64,000 nt of DNA. Origin: Nitrospira sp. GTDB lineage: Bacteria > Nitrospirota > Nitrospiria > Nitrospirales > Nitrospiraceae. How positions within the stretch are numbered: position 1 is the stretch's first letter; every line of letters starts with the position of its first letter. The DNA lies in contig JAFEBM010000010.1 in the NCBI GenBank assembly GCA_018242685.1, positions 117,040 to 181,039 of the forward strand. Reading direction: 5' to 3'. Below, one piece after another: positions 1-9,299 of this stretch. A program made the translations under genes and the position numbers. The notes under the pieces are model-generated. The model was not told where the DNA came from. It ran no database searches and was given only the letters and a program-made list of their open reading frames with translations.

Positions 1-10
1 CCCTAAAACC

Positions 11-1762
11 ATGCAATCTCTCATTGAAACGTTACTCAACAAGTTCCCGGAGGCGGTGCTCTCCGTCGATGTCGATACGGCCCGATCGGAAACGACCGTG
101 CATGTCGCTGCACCGAGGATCTTGGAGGTCGCTCGTTTTTTGCACAACGACCCGGAGGCTTGTTTCGACCATATCACCGATATCTGCTCCGCCGACTATC
201 CAGCCGATCAGCAGCGATTCGAAGTCATCTATCTCTTGTTGTCACTCCCGCACGGCAGACGGATTCGTCTGAAAACACGGGTCACCGAAGACAACCCGTC
301 GCTGGATTCAGTCACAAGCGTCTGGCGCGGCGCGACCTTCTTAGAACGCGAAGTCTACGACATGATGGGAATCCGGTTTTCAGGCCACCCGGACCTACGC
401 CGCATCCTCCTGCCGGAAGACTATGCGGAGGGATATCCGCTGCGGAAGGACTTCCCGACCGAAGGTCGAGGGTGGCGGAGTCGGTTCGACTTTATCCCGC
501 GCCTCGATGAACCACCGGTCGAGCACATCGAAAGCGAGGTCCCTGAGGCTGAGAAGAAGTTGTTCCTTTCCGAGCCGACTGGAGCTTCATCGAGTCGGCG
601 GGAAGAACTATTGCTGAATATGGGGCCACAACATCCGAGCACACACGGCGTGGTACGGGTCGTGCTCGAGCTGGATGGAGAACGGATCGTCAAGGCGACG
701 CCGGATTTGGGATACCTCCATCGAGGCGTCGAAAAACTGGCTGAGGGTCTCGCCTACATGCAGATTATTCCCCATACCGACCGGCTCGACTATGTCTGCG
801 CGATGGCCAACAATTATGCCTATGTGCGCGCCGTCGAGAAGCTCATCGGTATCACGGTGCCTGAACGAGCCGAGTATATCCGCACCATTGTCGCGGAAAT
901 GCAGCGCATTCTGGGGCATCTATTCTGGTTGGGTGCCCAGGCGCTGGATATCGGGGCCATGACGATCTTCTTCTGGACGTTTCGCGAGCGGGAAACCTTG
1001 CTCGACATGTTCGAACGGCTGTGCGGCGCCAGGCTGACCTTGAACTATTATCGGATCGGCGGCGTGGACAGTGACTTCACTCCCGAATTGGTGGCCCGCC
1101 TCAAGACCTTCCTGGAGACATTCCCTCAAAAAGTGAACGAGTATGATTCACTGCTCGCAGGCAACCGGATTTGGTTGGGACGGACGAAACATGTCGCCGT
1201 CATTTCCGGAGAAGATGCGATCAATTTCGGCATGACAGGCCCGGCGTTGCGGGGATCCGGGGTGGCCTATGACGTCCGCAAACTCGAACCCTATGGGGTT
1301 TACAATAAGGTGGACTGGGAAGTGCCGGTCGGGAAAAACGGCGACACCTACGATCGCTATTGGATTCGCGTTGAAGAGATGCGTCAGAGCGCCCGGATCA
1401 TTTCACAATGTCTCGATCAGATGCCGCCCGGACCGTTCATCGCCGATCTGCCGCAATACATTCCGCCGCCCAAGCAGCAAGTCATGCGCGACATGGAGAG
1501 CTTGATCCACCATTTCATCATCTTCACGCAAGGGTTCAAGCCGCCGAAGGGGGAGACCTATTGCGCGACTGAAGCGCCCAAGGGGGAATTGGGATTTTTT
1601 ATCATTAGTGATGGATCTCCACGCCCTTATCGGTTGAAAATTCGTTCGCCTTCCTTTATCCACATGGGCGCGTTCGACCATATGGCGCGCGGCTACTTGA
1701 TTTCCGACATCATCACGATTTTCGGGACCTACGATGTGGTCATGGGGGAGTGTGATAGGTGA
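11..1762 (+). CDS. nuoCD: NADH-quinone oxidoreductase subunit C/D fusion
   Basis: Peripheral-arm subunit of complex I. Residues 1 to about 170 are the NuoC (30 kDa) domain, with the REVYDMMGIRFSGHPDLRR signature near residues 117-135. Residues about 200 to 583 are the NuoD (49 kDa) domain, starting at LLNMGPQHPSTHGV and ending GTYDVVMGECDR, the segment that helps line the quinone site. A C/D fusion is known in enterobacteria and several other phyla, and 583 residues fits it. The ATG at 11 is the first start in the window and matches the usual NuoC N-terminus; any ribosome site is mostly outside. It heads the visible part of the nuo operon, so nuoA and nuoB should lie just upstream. Confidence 0.96.
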   Translation: MQSLIETLLNKFPEAVLSVDVDTARSETTVHVAAPRILEVARFLHNDPEACFDHITDICSADYPADQQRFEVIYLLLSLPHGRRIRLKTRVTEDNPSLDSVTSVWRGATFLEREVYDMMGIRFSGHPDLRRILLPEDYAEGYPLRKDFPTEGRGWRSRFDFIPRLDEPPVEHIESEVPEAEKKLFLSEPTGASSSRREELLLNMGPQHPSTHGVVRVVLELDGERIVKATPDLGYLHRGVEKLAEGLAYMQIIPHTDRLDYVCAMANNYAYVRAVEKLIGITVPERAEYIRTIVAEMQRILGHLFWLGAQALDIGAMTIFFWTFRERETLLDMFERLCGARLTLNYYRIGGVDSDFTPELVARLKTFLETFPQKVNEYDSLLAGNRIWLGRTKHVAVISGEDAINFGMTGPALRGSGVAYDVRKLEPYGVYNKVDWEVPVGKNGDTYDRYWIRVEEMRQSARIISQCLDQMPPGPFIADLPQYIPPPKQQVMRDMESLIHHFIIFTQGFKPPKGETYCATEAPKGELGFFIISDGSPRPYRLKIRSPSFIHMGAFDHMARGYLISDIITIFGTYDVVMGECDR

Positions 1763-1768
1763 GGCGTA

Positions 1769-1889
1769 CGGCCAGGATGTTCCAGTGCTCGCTGCCCGCG
1801 CACGCTCGGATGACGCGGAGTCTTGGCGACGCCGGGCGGGGGTAAACGGCGTGCTCGGTCAATGCGCGCAGTGTGGAACATCCTGGCCG
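1769..1889. repeat. Inverted-repeat element between nuoCD and nuoE
   Basis: Two perfectly complementary 16-base arms, CGGCCAGGATGTTCCA at 1769-1784 and TGGAACATCCTGGCCG at 1874-1889, enclose an 89-base GC-rich loop. The element starts 7 bases after the nuoCD stop and ends 31 bases before the nuoE start. It could be a REP- or MITE-like dispersed repeat or an mRNA-processing hairpin inside the operon. No T-run follows it, so it is not an ordinary terminator. Confidence 0.7.
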
Positions 1890-1920
1890 CCGCCTCGGTA
1901 AAGGGATGTGCGGAGGAACC

Positions 1921-2451
1921 GTGTTGAAGGACAAATACAGGAAAGAAATCGAAGAGATTTTGAGCCGCTATCCGGTCAAACGTTCCGCCTTGATTCCACT
2001 CCTCTATATCGCCCAGCGTGAGCAAGGCTATGTCACCGAGTCGGCGATGCAGGAAATTGCGCATCTGCTCAGGCTGACGCCTCCGCAAGTCTATGAGACG
2101 ATCACGTTCTACACGATGTTTAACTTGAAGCCGACGGGCAAATTCCATATGCAGGTATGCAAGTCCCTCATGTGCGCGCTCGTCGGCTCAGATACCGTCG
2201 TCGAATGGATCAAAGCGAAGCTGGGAATTGCACCAGGCGAATCGACGGCGGACGGCCTGTTTAGCATCAGCTTGGTGGAATGTTTGGCCGCCTGCGGGAC
2301 CGGCCCCATGATGCAGATCAACGATGATTACTATGAGCGTCTGACCGAAGAAAAACTGGACCGGATTTTGGCGGATCTGCGATCGACCGGAACCAGTCCA
2401 CTGAAGAGTGGGCCATTTATGTGGCCGGAACCATTGAATGTTGAGCGTTAA
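1921..2451 (+). CDS. nuoE: NADH-quinone oxidoreductase subunit E (thioredoxin-like 2Fe-2S)
   Basis: The 24 kDa NADH-module subunit that carries the N1a [2Fe-2S] cluster. The four ligands are visible as C-x4-C in QVCKSLMC and C-x3-C in VECLAAC. The N-terminal helical part contains RSALIPLLYIAQREQGYV, typical of the family. The reading frame stays open back to a GTG at 1873, but that codon lies in the inverted-repeat arm. The GGAGG at 1912-1916 points to GTG 1921 or TTG 1924, which gives about 176 residues, a normal NuoE length. NuoE works with NuoF, encoded 36 bases downstream. Confidence 0.94.
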   Translation: MLKDKYRKEIEEILSRYPVKRSALIPLLYIAQREQGYVTESAMQEIAHLLRLTPPQVYETITFYTMFNLKPTGKFHMQVCKSLMCALVGSDTVVEWIKAKLGIAPGESTADGLFSISLVECLAACGTGPMMQINDDYYERLTEEKLDRILADLRSTGTSPLKSGPFMWPEPLNVER

Positions 2452-2487
2452 TGGTTATTCGTTAAACGAAAGACGGCACACATCAAT

Positions 2488-3792
2488 ATGCCTCAACACG
2501 AACTCATTCTTCTGAAAAACATGATGCGACCCGGCTATACCGGGTCGCTGGCGGACTATGAGAAGACCGGCGGCTATCAAGCCTTGCGCAACACGCTCGG
2601 GAAGATCACTCCGCCGGATGTGACGGCGATGGTCCGCAAGTCCGGATTACGCGGCCGAGGCGGCGCCGGCTTCCCGACCGGTGTGAAATGGGGATTTCTG
2701 CCGAAAGACTATCACGGTCCCCGTTATCTGTGCTGCAACGCCGATGAGAGCGAGCCCGGCACGTTTAAGGATCGTCAACTGATGGAGCGGGATCCCCATC
2801 AAGTCTTGGAAGGCATCGTATTGGCCTGTTACGCCATCGGTGCGGAAACCGCCTACATCTATATCCGCGGGGAAATGGTCTTGGGCGCAAAGATCTTGGA
2901 ACAGGCCATCGACGAGGCGAGAGCCGCCGGGTATATCGGAAAGAACATTCTCGGCACCGGGATCAATGCGGACGTGTGGGTGCATCGGGGAGCGGGAGCC
3001 TACATCTGCGGCGAGGAAACGGCCCTTTTGGAATCGCTTGAAGGCAAGCGGGGGCTCCCTCGAATCAAGCCGCCGTTTCCAGCCACGCATGGACTCTACA
3101 ATAAGCCGACCGTGGTCAATAACGTCGAGACGCTGGCGAATCTTCCCCATATCATCACCCGAGGCCCCGAATGGTTTGCGGCGATCGGTTCGCCGCCGAA
3201 GAGCACCGGCACCAGAGTCTTCTGTGTCAGCGGACACGTGAAGCGACCGGGCAATTATGAAGTTCCGATGGGGATGACGGTTCGAGAATTAGTGTACGAC
3301 TATGCCGACGGCATGCGGTCCGACAAGCCCATGAAAGCCTTTATTCCCGGTGGAGCGTCGGCGCCTTTTCTGACGCCGGCCCATCTCGACGTAAAGCTGG
3401 ATTTTGAACATGTCGCGGCGGCGGGATCGATGTTGGGATCCGGCGGCGTGACGGTGATGGAAGAAGGTACCAGTATGGTCTGGGCCGCGCTTCGACTGAT
3501 GGAATTTTTCTACCATGAGTCCTGCGGGAAATGCACCCCCTGCCGAGAGGGCAGTTCCTGGCTCGTACAGACTCTGCGCAGAATCTTGGCGAAGCGTGGC
3601 CGGATGGAGGATCTTGAAACCTTGTCGGATCTATGCAAAAACATCGCTGGCCGCACGGTCTGTGCCTTCGGCGACGCGGCAGTCGCTCCGATTCAAAGCA
3701 CGCTGAAACATTGGCGGCAAGAGTACGTCGACCTCATCAACGAAGCGGAGGCGGCGAATCTGATCAGACCTGAACCGGTCGGAAGACCTTGA
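2488..3792 (+). CDS. nuoF: NADH-quinone oxidoreductase subunit F (NADH/FMN-binding)
   Basis: The 51 kDa subunit where NADH is oxidised: it binds NADH, FMN and the N3 [4Fe-4S] cluster. The glycine-rich nucleotide loop SGLRGRGGAGFPTGVKW lies near residue 55. NADESEPGTFKDR (FMN region) and GAGAYICGEETALLESLEG follow. The C-terminal cluster motif ESCGKCTPCREGSSW plus a later Cys in GRTVCAFGDAA completes the C-x2-C-x2-C-x(about 40)-C pattern. The length of 434 residues is normal. The ATG at 2488 matches the family start. It is flanked by nuoE and nuoG in the usual order. Confidence 0.97.
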   Translation: MPQHELILLKNMMRPGYTGSLADYEKTGGYQALRNTLGKITPPDVTAMVRKSGLRGRGGAGFPTGVKWGFLPKDYHGPRYLCCNADESEPGTFKDRQLMERDPHQVLEGIVLACYAIGAETAYIYIRGEMVLGAKILEQAIDEARAAGYIGKNILGTGINADVWVHRGAGAYICGEETALLESLEGKRGLPRIKPPFPATHGLYNKPTVVNNVETLANLPHIITRGPEWFAAIGSPPKSTGTRVFCVSGHVKRPGNYEVPMGMTVRELVYDYADGMRSDKPMKAFIPGGASAPFLTPAHLDVKLDFEHVAAAGSMLGSGGVTVMEEGTSMVWAALRLMEFFYHESCGKCTPCREGSSWLVQTLRRILAKRGRMEDLETLSDLCKNIAGRTVCAFGDAAVAPIQSTLKHWRQEYVDLINEAEAANLIRPEPVGRP

Positions 3793-3805
3793 TGGGAATC
3801 TGTCA

Positions 3806-3874
3806 ATCTGATGATCTGTTGAGTGGAAGACATCCCTCAAATCATCAGATCAACGGATCGACAGATCATCAGAT
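3806..3874. repeat. Inverted and direct repeats in the nuoF-nuoG spacer
   Basis: ATCTGATGATCTGT at 3806-3819 is the exact reverse complement of ACAGATCATCAGAT at 3861-3874. The word ATCATCAGAT occurs twice, at 3841-3850 and 3865-3874, so two alternative hairpins are possible. The 96-base spacer otherwise holds nothing recognisable. It may be an intercistronic processing or stability structure; function is not known. Confidence 0.6.
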
Positions 3875-3888
3875 AACAAAGTTCGACT

Positions 3889-6555
3889 ATGCCTGAAACG
3901 ACACCGCAGATGGTTCGCATTACGATCGACGGAATGACGGTCAACGTCCCGAAAGGGACATTGGTAATCGAAGCGGCCCGTCGCGTCGGCGTCATGATTC
4001 CGCATTTCTGCTATCACCCGAAACTCAAACCCGACGCCAATTGCCGTATGTGCTTGGTTGAAATCGAAAAGATGCCCAAGCTTCAAACGGCCTGCAGCAC
4101 ACCGGCCGACGAAGGGATGAACATACGCACCGCCACCACTGTGGTCGACGACGCCCATAAATCGGTGCTCGAGTTTATCCTTGCCAATCATCCGCTGGAC
4201 TGTCCGGTCTGCGATCAAGGGGGAAAGTGCGACCTTCAAGACTTTTCGCACCAGTACACGGCGTCCAGCCGTTTCGTCGAAACCAAGCGCATCTTTCAAA
4301 AAGAATATTTCAGTCCGCTCATCGAAACGCAGATGAATCGTTGCGTGCAGTGTCTCCGCTGCGTCCGATACTGCGACGAAGTGATGGACGTCAAGGCGCT
4401 GGCGCCGGTCGGTCGCGGCACCATGACGGAAATCAAGTACTTCGGCGCCCACCCGCTCGATTGTGAGTTCTGCGGCGGCTGCGTCCAGATCTGTCCTGTT
4501 GGAGCGATTACCAGCCGGTTGTCCATGTACGAATACCGGCCATGGATGCTGAAGCGAGCCGAAACCATCTGCGGCTACTGCGGAGATGGGTGCCAGATCA
4601 CCGTGCAGACAAAGGAGCAGGAACTCATTGAGGTGAACTCGGCGCATGGAGCGGGGCGCAACAACGGCGACCTGTGCGCTCGGGGGTTTTTTGGGTTCCA
4701 TGCGGCCAGTGATCCCCATCGCCTGACTCACCCCCTGATTCGACGCGCCGGCGTGCTTGTGCAAGCGACGTGGGAAGAAGCCTTGGAGTACGTCGCCGGC
4801 CGCGTCGGCGAGATTACAGCCGCGCATGGGGGACAGAGTTTCGGAGGATTGATCTCGGGCCGTTGCACCAACGAGGAATTGTATCTGTTTCAGAAATTTC
4901 TCCGCATGGCCGTCGGCACCAACAATATCGACAGCAGCGCGCGCTATGGCCATGTCAACGGCCTGCATGCCATGCAACTCGTGCAGGGGACGCACCGGTG
5001 GACCGTCACCTTCGACGACATCCTGGATGCAGATGTCCTGATTCTCGTCGGCACGAATATTACAGAGACGAATCCCATCACGGGCCTCAAAGTCAAAGAG
5101 GCAGTGAAGAAACGCCGGGCGTCGCTGATGACGATCGAATCGCTTGAACCGGTCGTCGACACGATGAGCAATATCGCCAATCTCTCGCACCATCATTTCC
5201 GCATTCCGACCGGCGACACGCACTATGCCATCCTTGGTCTGGTGAAGGCCGTCGTCGATCAGAATTTGACACAACCGGACCTCGCGCAACGGTATCCGGC
5301 ATATTTCAACGCCATCACCAGCGCGCTGCGACAGACCTCTTGGCAGGACCTCCAGGCGGCGACCGGGATCGAGCCGGATGCGTTTATGAGGGCCGCCAAG
5401 ACGGCGGCAGAAGCGCGCCGGGTCATTATCTTGGCCGGACAACTCTTGCTGCGGAGCGAACATGGCTACCGCGGATGTGTGACTCTCCTCGATCTGCTTC
5501 TTCTGACAGGGAAGTTGGACCAGCCCGGCTGTGGGTTTGCCCCGCTCGCCGAGGAAAACAACGACCAGGGCGCGGTCGAAATGGGAACCGTCACCGAATT
5601 TCTACCCGGTGCCCGCCCCATCGCCGACGGCACGGATCGGGAGAGAATCGCCAAGCAATGGAACGGCGAACTTCCGACCGACAGAGGAGCGTCTCTCATC
5701 GAGATGTTGGATCGAGCCGACGCGGGATCCCTCAAGGCAATGTTCATCGTCGGAGAAAATCCAGTCGGAAGCCTCCCCACGGCGATACATGCCGAGCGAT
5801 CACTGCGCAAGCTCGATCTCTTGGTGTGCCAGGAGCTATTTTTAACCGAGACGGCTGCCTTGGCCCACGTCGTATTGCCGGCCGCTTCTTCTTTGGAAAA
5901 ACATGGGACGTTTACCAATACCGAAGGACATGTTCAGGCCGTTCGTCCGGCAATCGAGCCCGTCGGAGAAAGCCGCCCCGACTGGGAAGTCTTTTCCGCG
6001 CTTTCTATTCTATTGAACTCGCCGATGGAGTATGCGGAGAGCAAAGAGATCCTGAAGGAAATTCGGAGCTTCATTCCCGGCTATGGTTCGCTGGGGCCTA
6101 CACCCTTGCCCCCCAAAGTTGATCCTTCGGCCGTGGACCGCTATCTCACGACCGGATATCAGCGTGACCTCGCAACGAGATATCACCCTATTCCACGAAC
6201 GCCCAGACCGGACGGAACCGTGCGGCTGGACTTGACACAGAGTCTGTTCCATTCCGGCAAACTATCCACACGGTCGAAGGGGTTGTTACAAATCGAAGGG
6301 AGCGGCCGGCTCCGTATCAGTCCGCTTGACGCCGCGCGCTTTGCCTTGTCGGACGGAGATCGGGTCCGCCTCTCCAGCACGTCCGGGGAAATGACGACCG
6401 AGGTCAAGATTATGGAGCGGGTCCCACAAGGAACGGCGTGGTTCCCGGATCACTTCGGTCAAGCCGCCGTCCGACTATTTGAATGCGCCATCGATCCGAT
6501 CACCCACGTACCGTCATTTCGGACAGCGACGGTGTCCGTCATGAAGGTGGCGTGA
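3889..6555 (+). CDS. nuoG: NADH-quinone oxidoreductase subunit G (Fe-S/molybdopterin-type)
   Basis: Largest subunit of the NADH module, passing electrons from NuoF to NuoI. The N-terminal [2Fe-2S] ferredoxin domain has CYHPKLKPDANCRMC and a later Cys. Then come the His-ligated N5 motif (HPLDCPVCDQGGKC) and two 4Fe-4S sets (CVQCLRCVRYC and CEFCGGCVQICP). A Mo-bisMGD-type [4Fe-4S] motif CGYCGDGC with a later NGDLCARG corresponds to the extra N7 cluster, present only in some lineages. The remainder is a molybdopterin-oxidoreductase fold without evident Mo catalysis, as in other NuoG proteins. The length of 888 residues is normal. Long antisense frames inside it are shadows. Confidence 0.97.
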   Translation: MPETTPQMVRITIDGMTVNVPKGTLVIEAARRVGVMIPHFCYHPKLKPDANCRMCLVEIEKMPKLQTACSTPADEGMNIRTATTVVDDAHKSVLEFILANHPLDCPVCDQGGKCDLQDFSHQYTASSRFVETKRIFQKEYFSPLIETQMNRCVQCLRCVRYCDEVMDVKALAPVGRGTMTEIKYFGAHPLDCEFCGGCVQICPVGAITSRLSMYEYRPWMLKRAETICGYCGDGCQITVQTKEQELIEVNSAHGAGRNNGDLCARGFFGFHAASDPHRLTHPLIRRAGVLVQATWEEALEYVAGRVGEITAAHGGQSFGGLISGRCTNEELYLFQKFLRMAVGTNNIDSSARYGHVNGLHAMQLVQGTHRWTVTFDDILDADVLILVGTNITETNPITGLKVKEAVKKRRASLMTIESLEPVVDTMSNIANLSHHHFRIPTGDTHYAILGLVKAVVDQNLTQPDLAQRYPAYFNAITSALRQTSWQDLQAATGIEPDAFMRAAKTAAEARRVIILAGQLLLRSEHGYRGCVTLLDLLLLTGKLDQPGCGFAPLAEENNDQGAVEMGTVTEFLPGARPIADGTDRERIAKQWNGELPTDRGASLIEMLDRADAGSLKAMFIVGENPVGSLPTAIHAERSLRKLDLLVCQELFLTETAALAHVVLPAASSLEKHGTFTNTEGHVQAVRPAIEPVGESRPDWEVFSALSILLNSPMEYAESKEILKEIRSFIPGYGSLGPTPLPPKVDPSAVDRYLTTGYQRDLATRYHPIPRTPRPDGTVRLDLTQSLFHSGKLSTRSKGLLQIEGSGRLRISPLDAARFALSDGDRVRLSSTSGEMTTEVKIMERVPQGTAWFPDHFGQAAVRLFECAIDPITHVPSFRTATVSVMKVA

Positions 6556-6601
6556 TGCCGCTCTTCATCACGGATGATTATGCTCATCGAGGAGTCCAAT
6601 T

Positions 6602-7678
6602 GTGACTGAATTCGGATTGCGTCTCGCCATCTCCCTTACCCAGATCGCCGCGGTCATGGGCATCGTGGTCATCACGGTGCTTATCCTCACTCTTGCGGAA
6701 CGCAAAGTCCTGGGCTGGATGCAGGACCGCATGGGTCCGATGGAAGTGGGACCCTACGGCATTCTCCAACCGTTTGCGGATGCCATCAAGCTCTTCTTTA
6801 AGGAGGACATTATTCCCGCCGGCGCCAACAAGTTCCTTTTCACCGTCGCGCCGATTCTGTGTTTAATTCCCGCGTTCATCGGATTTGCCGTCATTCCATG
6901 GGGTCCCAACCAGACGTTTGAGGTCAACGGCATCACGGTGAGGCCGTTTGTGATCAGCGACATCAACATCGGCATTCTGTACATCTTGGCGTTCGCCTCG
7001 CTCGGGGCTTACGGCATCATCCTGGGGGGATGGGCTTCGAACAGCAAATACTCGTTGCTCGGCGGGCTACGATCGGCGGCACAGATCATCAGTTACGAGC
7101 TCAACGTCGGTTTGTCCATTGTCGGCGTGTTGATTTTGGCCGGTTCACTCAGTCTTGTGAAAATCACCGATGCCCAGGCCGGGGGATTTTGGAATTGGTA
7201 TCTCTTCGCGTTACCGGCCCCGCAAATTTTTGCGTTTGTCGTCTACGTGATCTCATCGGTGGCCGAAACCAACCGGGTCCCGTTCGATCTGCCGGAAGCG
7301 GAGAGCGAGCTCGTCGCAGGCTTCTTCACTGAATATAGCGGACTCAGATTCGCGTTCTTTTTCCTCGCCGAGTACGCCAACATGGTGTTAGTGTCCTGTG
7401 TCGCCGCCGCGCTGTTTCTCGGCGGATGGAATGCGCCGTACCCCGGAACGATTCTGGCGCTCATCGGTTTGCCGTCCTTGGCCTGGGTCGAAAACATCAT
7501 GTGGTTTGCGGTCAAGACGTACTCGTTCTTGTTTCTCTTTTTCTGGCTTCGGGCCACGTTACCGAGACTGCGATACGATCAGCTGATGAGATTCGGCTGG
7601 AAAGTGATGCTGCCCATTGCGTTGGGTAACATCGTCGTGACGTCCCTGGCGGTATTTTTCTACCAACAGATGAAGTAG
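6602..7678 (+). CDS. nuoH: NADH-quinone oxidoreductase subunit H
   Basis: Membrane subunit that forms the quinone-access chamber between the peripheral and membrane arms. The family signatures LAERKVLGWMQDRMGP (near residue 30) and the acidic loop SVAETNRVPFDLPEAESELVAGF are intact; the latter carries the conserved glutamates. About eight membrane helices are visible. The start is a GTG at 6602, preceded by GAGGAG about 8 bases upstream. The length of 358 residues is normal. nuoI follows after 14 bases. Confidence 0.97.
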   Translation: MTEFGLRLAISLTQIAAVMGIVVITVLILTLAERKVLGWMQDRMGPMEVGPYGILQPFADAIKLFFKEDIIPAGANKFLFTVAPILCLIPAFIGFAVIPWGPNQTFEVNGITVRPFVISDINIGILYILAFASLGAYGIILGGWASNSKYSLLGGLRSAAQIISYELNVGLSIVGVLILAGSLSLVKITDAQAGGFWNWYLFALPAPQIFAFVVYVISSVAETNRVPFDLPEAESELVAGFFTEYSGLRFAFFFLAEYANMVLVSCVAAALFLGGWNAPYPGTILALIGLPSLAWVENIMWFAVKTYSFLFLFFWLRATLPRLRYDQLMRFGWKVMLPIALGNIVVTSLAVFFYQQMK

Positions 7679-7692
7679 CGGGCGAGACCCAT

Positions 7693-8259
7693 ATGGCATC
7701 TACGGCGACCACCAAGCGATCGAACCTGTACGAATGGTTCAAAACGATCACATTCTACGAGATTCTCGTCGGCATGAAAGCGACCTTATCGCATCTGCTC
7801 CATTACCGTCCCGTGACCGTGCAATACCCTCATGAAAAACGCACACTGCCGGACAATTATCGAGGCATGCTCGCGCTGCTCCGATACGATGATGGAACCG
7901 AGAAGTGCGTGGGATGCGATCTCTGTGAAGCGGCCTGTCCGTCTCGCGTCATTCGGGTCGTCAGCGCCGAAGTGCCTGGTGAACCGACCAAGCGTTACTC
8001 TAAAGAATACTATATGGACATGACCCGTTGCTTGTTCTGTGGGATGTGCGTGGATGCCTGCCCTGTCGATGCGCTGGGCATGACGAGAGAATTTGAGTGG
8101 GCGGTATACGACAAGCGTCAGCTTCACCTGAATAAACAACAATTGCTCGCAATCGGCGACCGATCATTTCCGGTCCGTGAGAAACGCCTGGAACTGCAAC
8201 ATCCAAACGTCGCGTTCTTCAACGTGGCATTCAAGCACGTGCCGCCAAAACCGGACTGA
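7693..8259 (+). CDS. nuoI: NADH-quinone oxidoreductase subunit I (2x 4Fe-4S)
   Basis: Ferredoxin-like connecting subunit carrying clusters N6a and N6b that feed the quinone site. The two motifs CVGCDLCEAACPSRV and CLFCGMCVDACPVDAL are both complete C-x2-C-x2-C-x3-C-P patterns. The N-terminal amphipathic region (FKTITFYEILVGMKATLSHL) is typical of the type that docks on NuoH. The length of 188 residues is normal. The 89-base gap before nuoJ holds no recognisable gene. Confidence 0.97.
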   Translation: MASTATTKRSNLYEWFKTITFYEILVGMKATLSHLLHYRPVTVQYPHEKRTLPDNYRGMLALLRYDDGTEKCVGCDLCEAACPSRVIRVVSAEVPGEPTKRYSKEYYMDMTRCLFCGMCVDACPVDALGMTREFEWAVYDKRQLHLNKQQLLAIGDRSFPVREKRLELQHPNVAFFNVAFKHVPPKPD

Positions 8260-8348
8260 CTCTCAAAGAGTCCTCATCGGACGAGCGATGACTGCAACCG
8301 CGTAGCGTTAGTCTGGCCTTGATCGCCCGCTAACCCAGGAACCGTGTC

Positions 8349-8876
8349 ATGTCACAGCTGTTTTTTGGATACTTCGCCGGGATGATTGCCATGACCGCCA
8401 TGCTGGTGGTCGCGTTGAGAAACCCCGTCTACAGCGCGCTTTCACTTTTAGTCATGTTCTTCCATGTTGCGGGACTCTTCATCACGCTCCATGCCGAATT
8501 TCTTGCGGCCGTGCAGATTATCGTCTATGCCGGGGCCATTCTTGTGCTGTATCTGTTCGTCGTCATGTTGCTCAATGTCAAGCAGGACGACCGCTATCAT
8601 GGTCAATGGCGGATCGCGGGATTTGTCTGCGTCCCGCTGCTGATCGAGTCCATCGTGCTGCTCTCCGGCGGAACGGAAGCGGCCGATCCAGGCAATCGAT
8701 CGCTCCAGTCCGGACCGCTTGACGCGACCGCCGTCGGCGACAATACCTTGGCCATCGGCAAGATACTTTTTTCAACCTACTTATTCCCCTTCGAAGTGGC
8801 CTCCTTGGTTCTCCTGGTGGCCATGATCGGGGCCATCGTTCTCGCGAAACGCGACATCGGCGAAAACGACACGTAA
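8349..8876 (+). CDS. nuoJ: NADH-quinone oxidoreductase subunit J
   Basis: Small membrane-arm subunit with five predicted helices. The conserved segment VQIIVYAGAILVLYLFVVMLL, which contains the pi-bulge helix of the family, is easy to recognise near residues 57-77. The total of 175 residues is normal. The start ATG at 8349 matches the family N-terminus. nuoK follows after 26 bases in the expected order. Confidence 0.95.
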   Translation: MSQLFFGYFAGMIAMTAMLVVALRNPVYSALSLLVMFFHVAGLFITLHAEFLAAVQIIVYAGAILVLYLFVVMLLNVKQDDRYHGQWRIAGFVCVPLLIESIVLLSGGTEAADPGNRSLQSGPLDATAVGDNTLAIGKILFSTYLFPFEVASLVLLVAMIGAIVLAKRDIGENDT

Positions 8877-8902
8877 GCCATGACACACACGGCGGTTGAC
8901 GC

Positions 8903-9208
8903 ATGACCATCCCCATCTCCTACTACCTCATCTTGAGCGCCATCGTCTTCCTGACAGGCGTGGTGGGTGTGCTCATCCGGCGTAATATCATCGCCATTCT
9001 GCTGTCGGTGGAGCTGATGCTGAACGCGACCAACATTAACTTTGTCGCCTTTTCCGACCACCTTCAAGATCTCGGTGGCCAAGTATTCGTCTTTTTTGCT
9101 CTCACGGTGGCCGCTGCGGAGGTCGCAGTCGGACTGGCGATCATCATCGCCCTGCACCGATCCAGATCCACCATCAACGTGGAAGAGTTCAACCTGCTCA
9201 AATGGTAG
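8903..9208 (+). CDS. nuoK: NADH-quinone oxidoreductase subunit K
   Basis: MrpC-like three-helix membrane subunit. Family marks are the segment [19 protein letters not shown] (with the key glutamate in the second helix) and [19 protein letters not shown] (third helix, second glutamate). The 101-residue length is exactly typical. The start lies in GTTGACGCATGAC, a sequence also found at the uvrC start in this window. The 91-base gap to nuoL is AT-rich and made of short CATTCAAC/GTTGAATG-like words. Confidence 0.96.
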   Translation: MTIPISYYLILSAIVFLTGVVGVLIRRNIIAILLSVELMLNATNINFVAFSDHLQDLGGQVFVFFALTVAAAEVAVGLAIIIALHRSRSTINVEEFNLLKW

Positions 9209-9299
9209 GCCGAAAGTAATATTGAATTGTGAATGTTTAGCTTTTAGTTCTCGACGGTCATTCAACGTTCATCATTCGCCATTCAACATTTTCTAAACT

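Noticed and set aside
1729..2148. Minus-strand frames over the nuoCD-nuoE gap
   Set aside because: They arise from the GC-rich inverted repeat and antisense nuoE sequence; no start signal or family support.
3850..5463. A 537-codon open frame antisense to nuoG
   Set aside because: It overlaps conserved NuoG cluster motifs on the other strand and matches nothing; a shadow frame.
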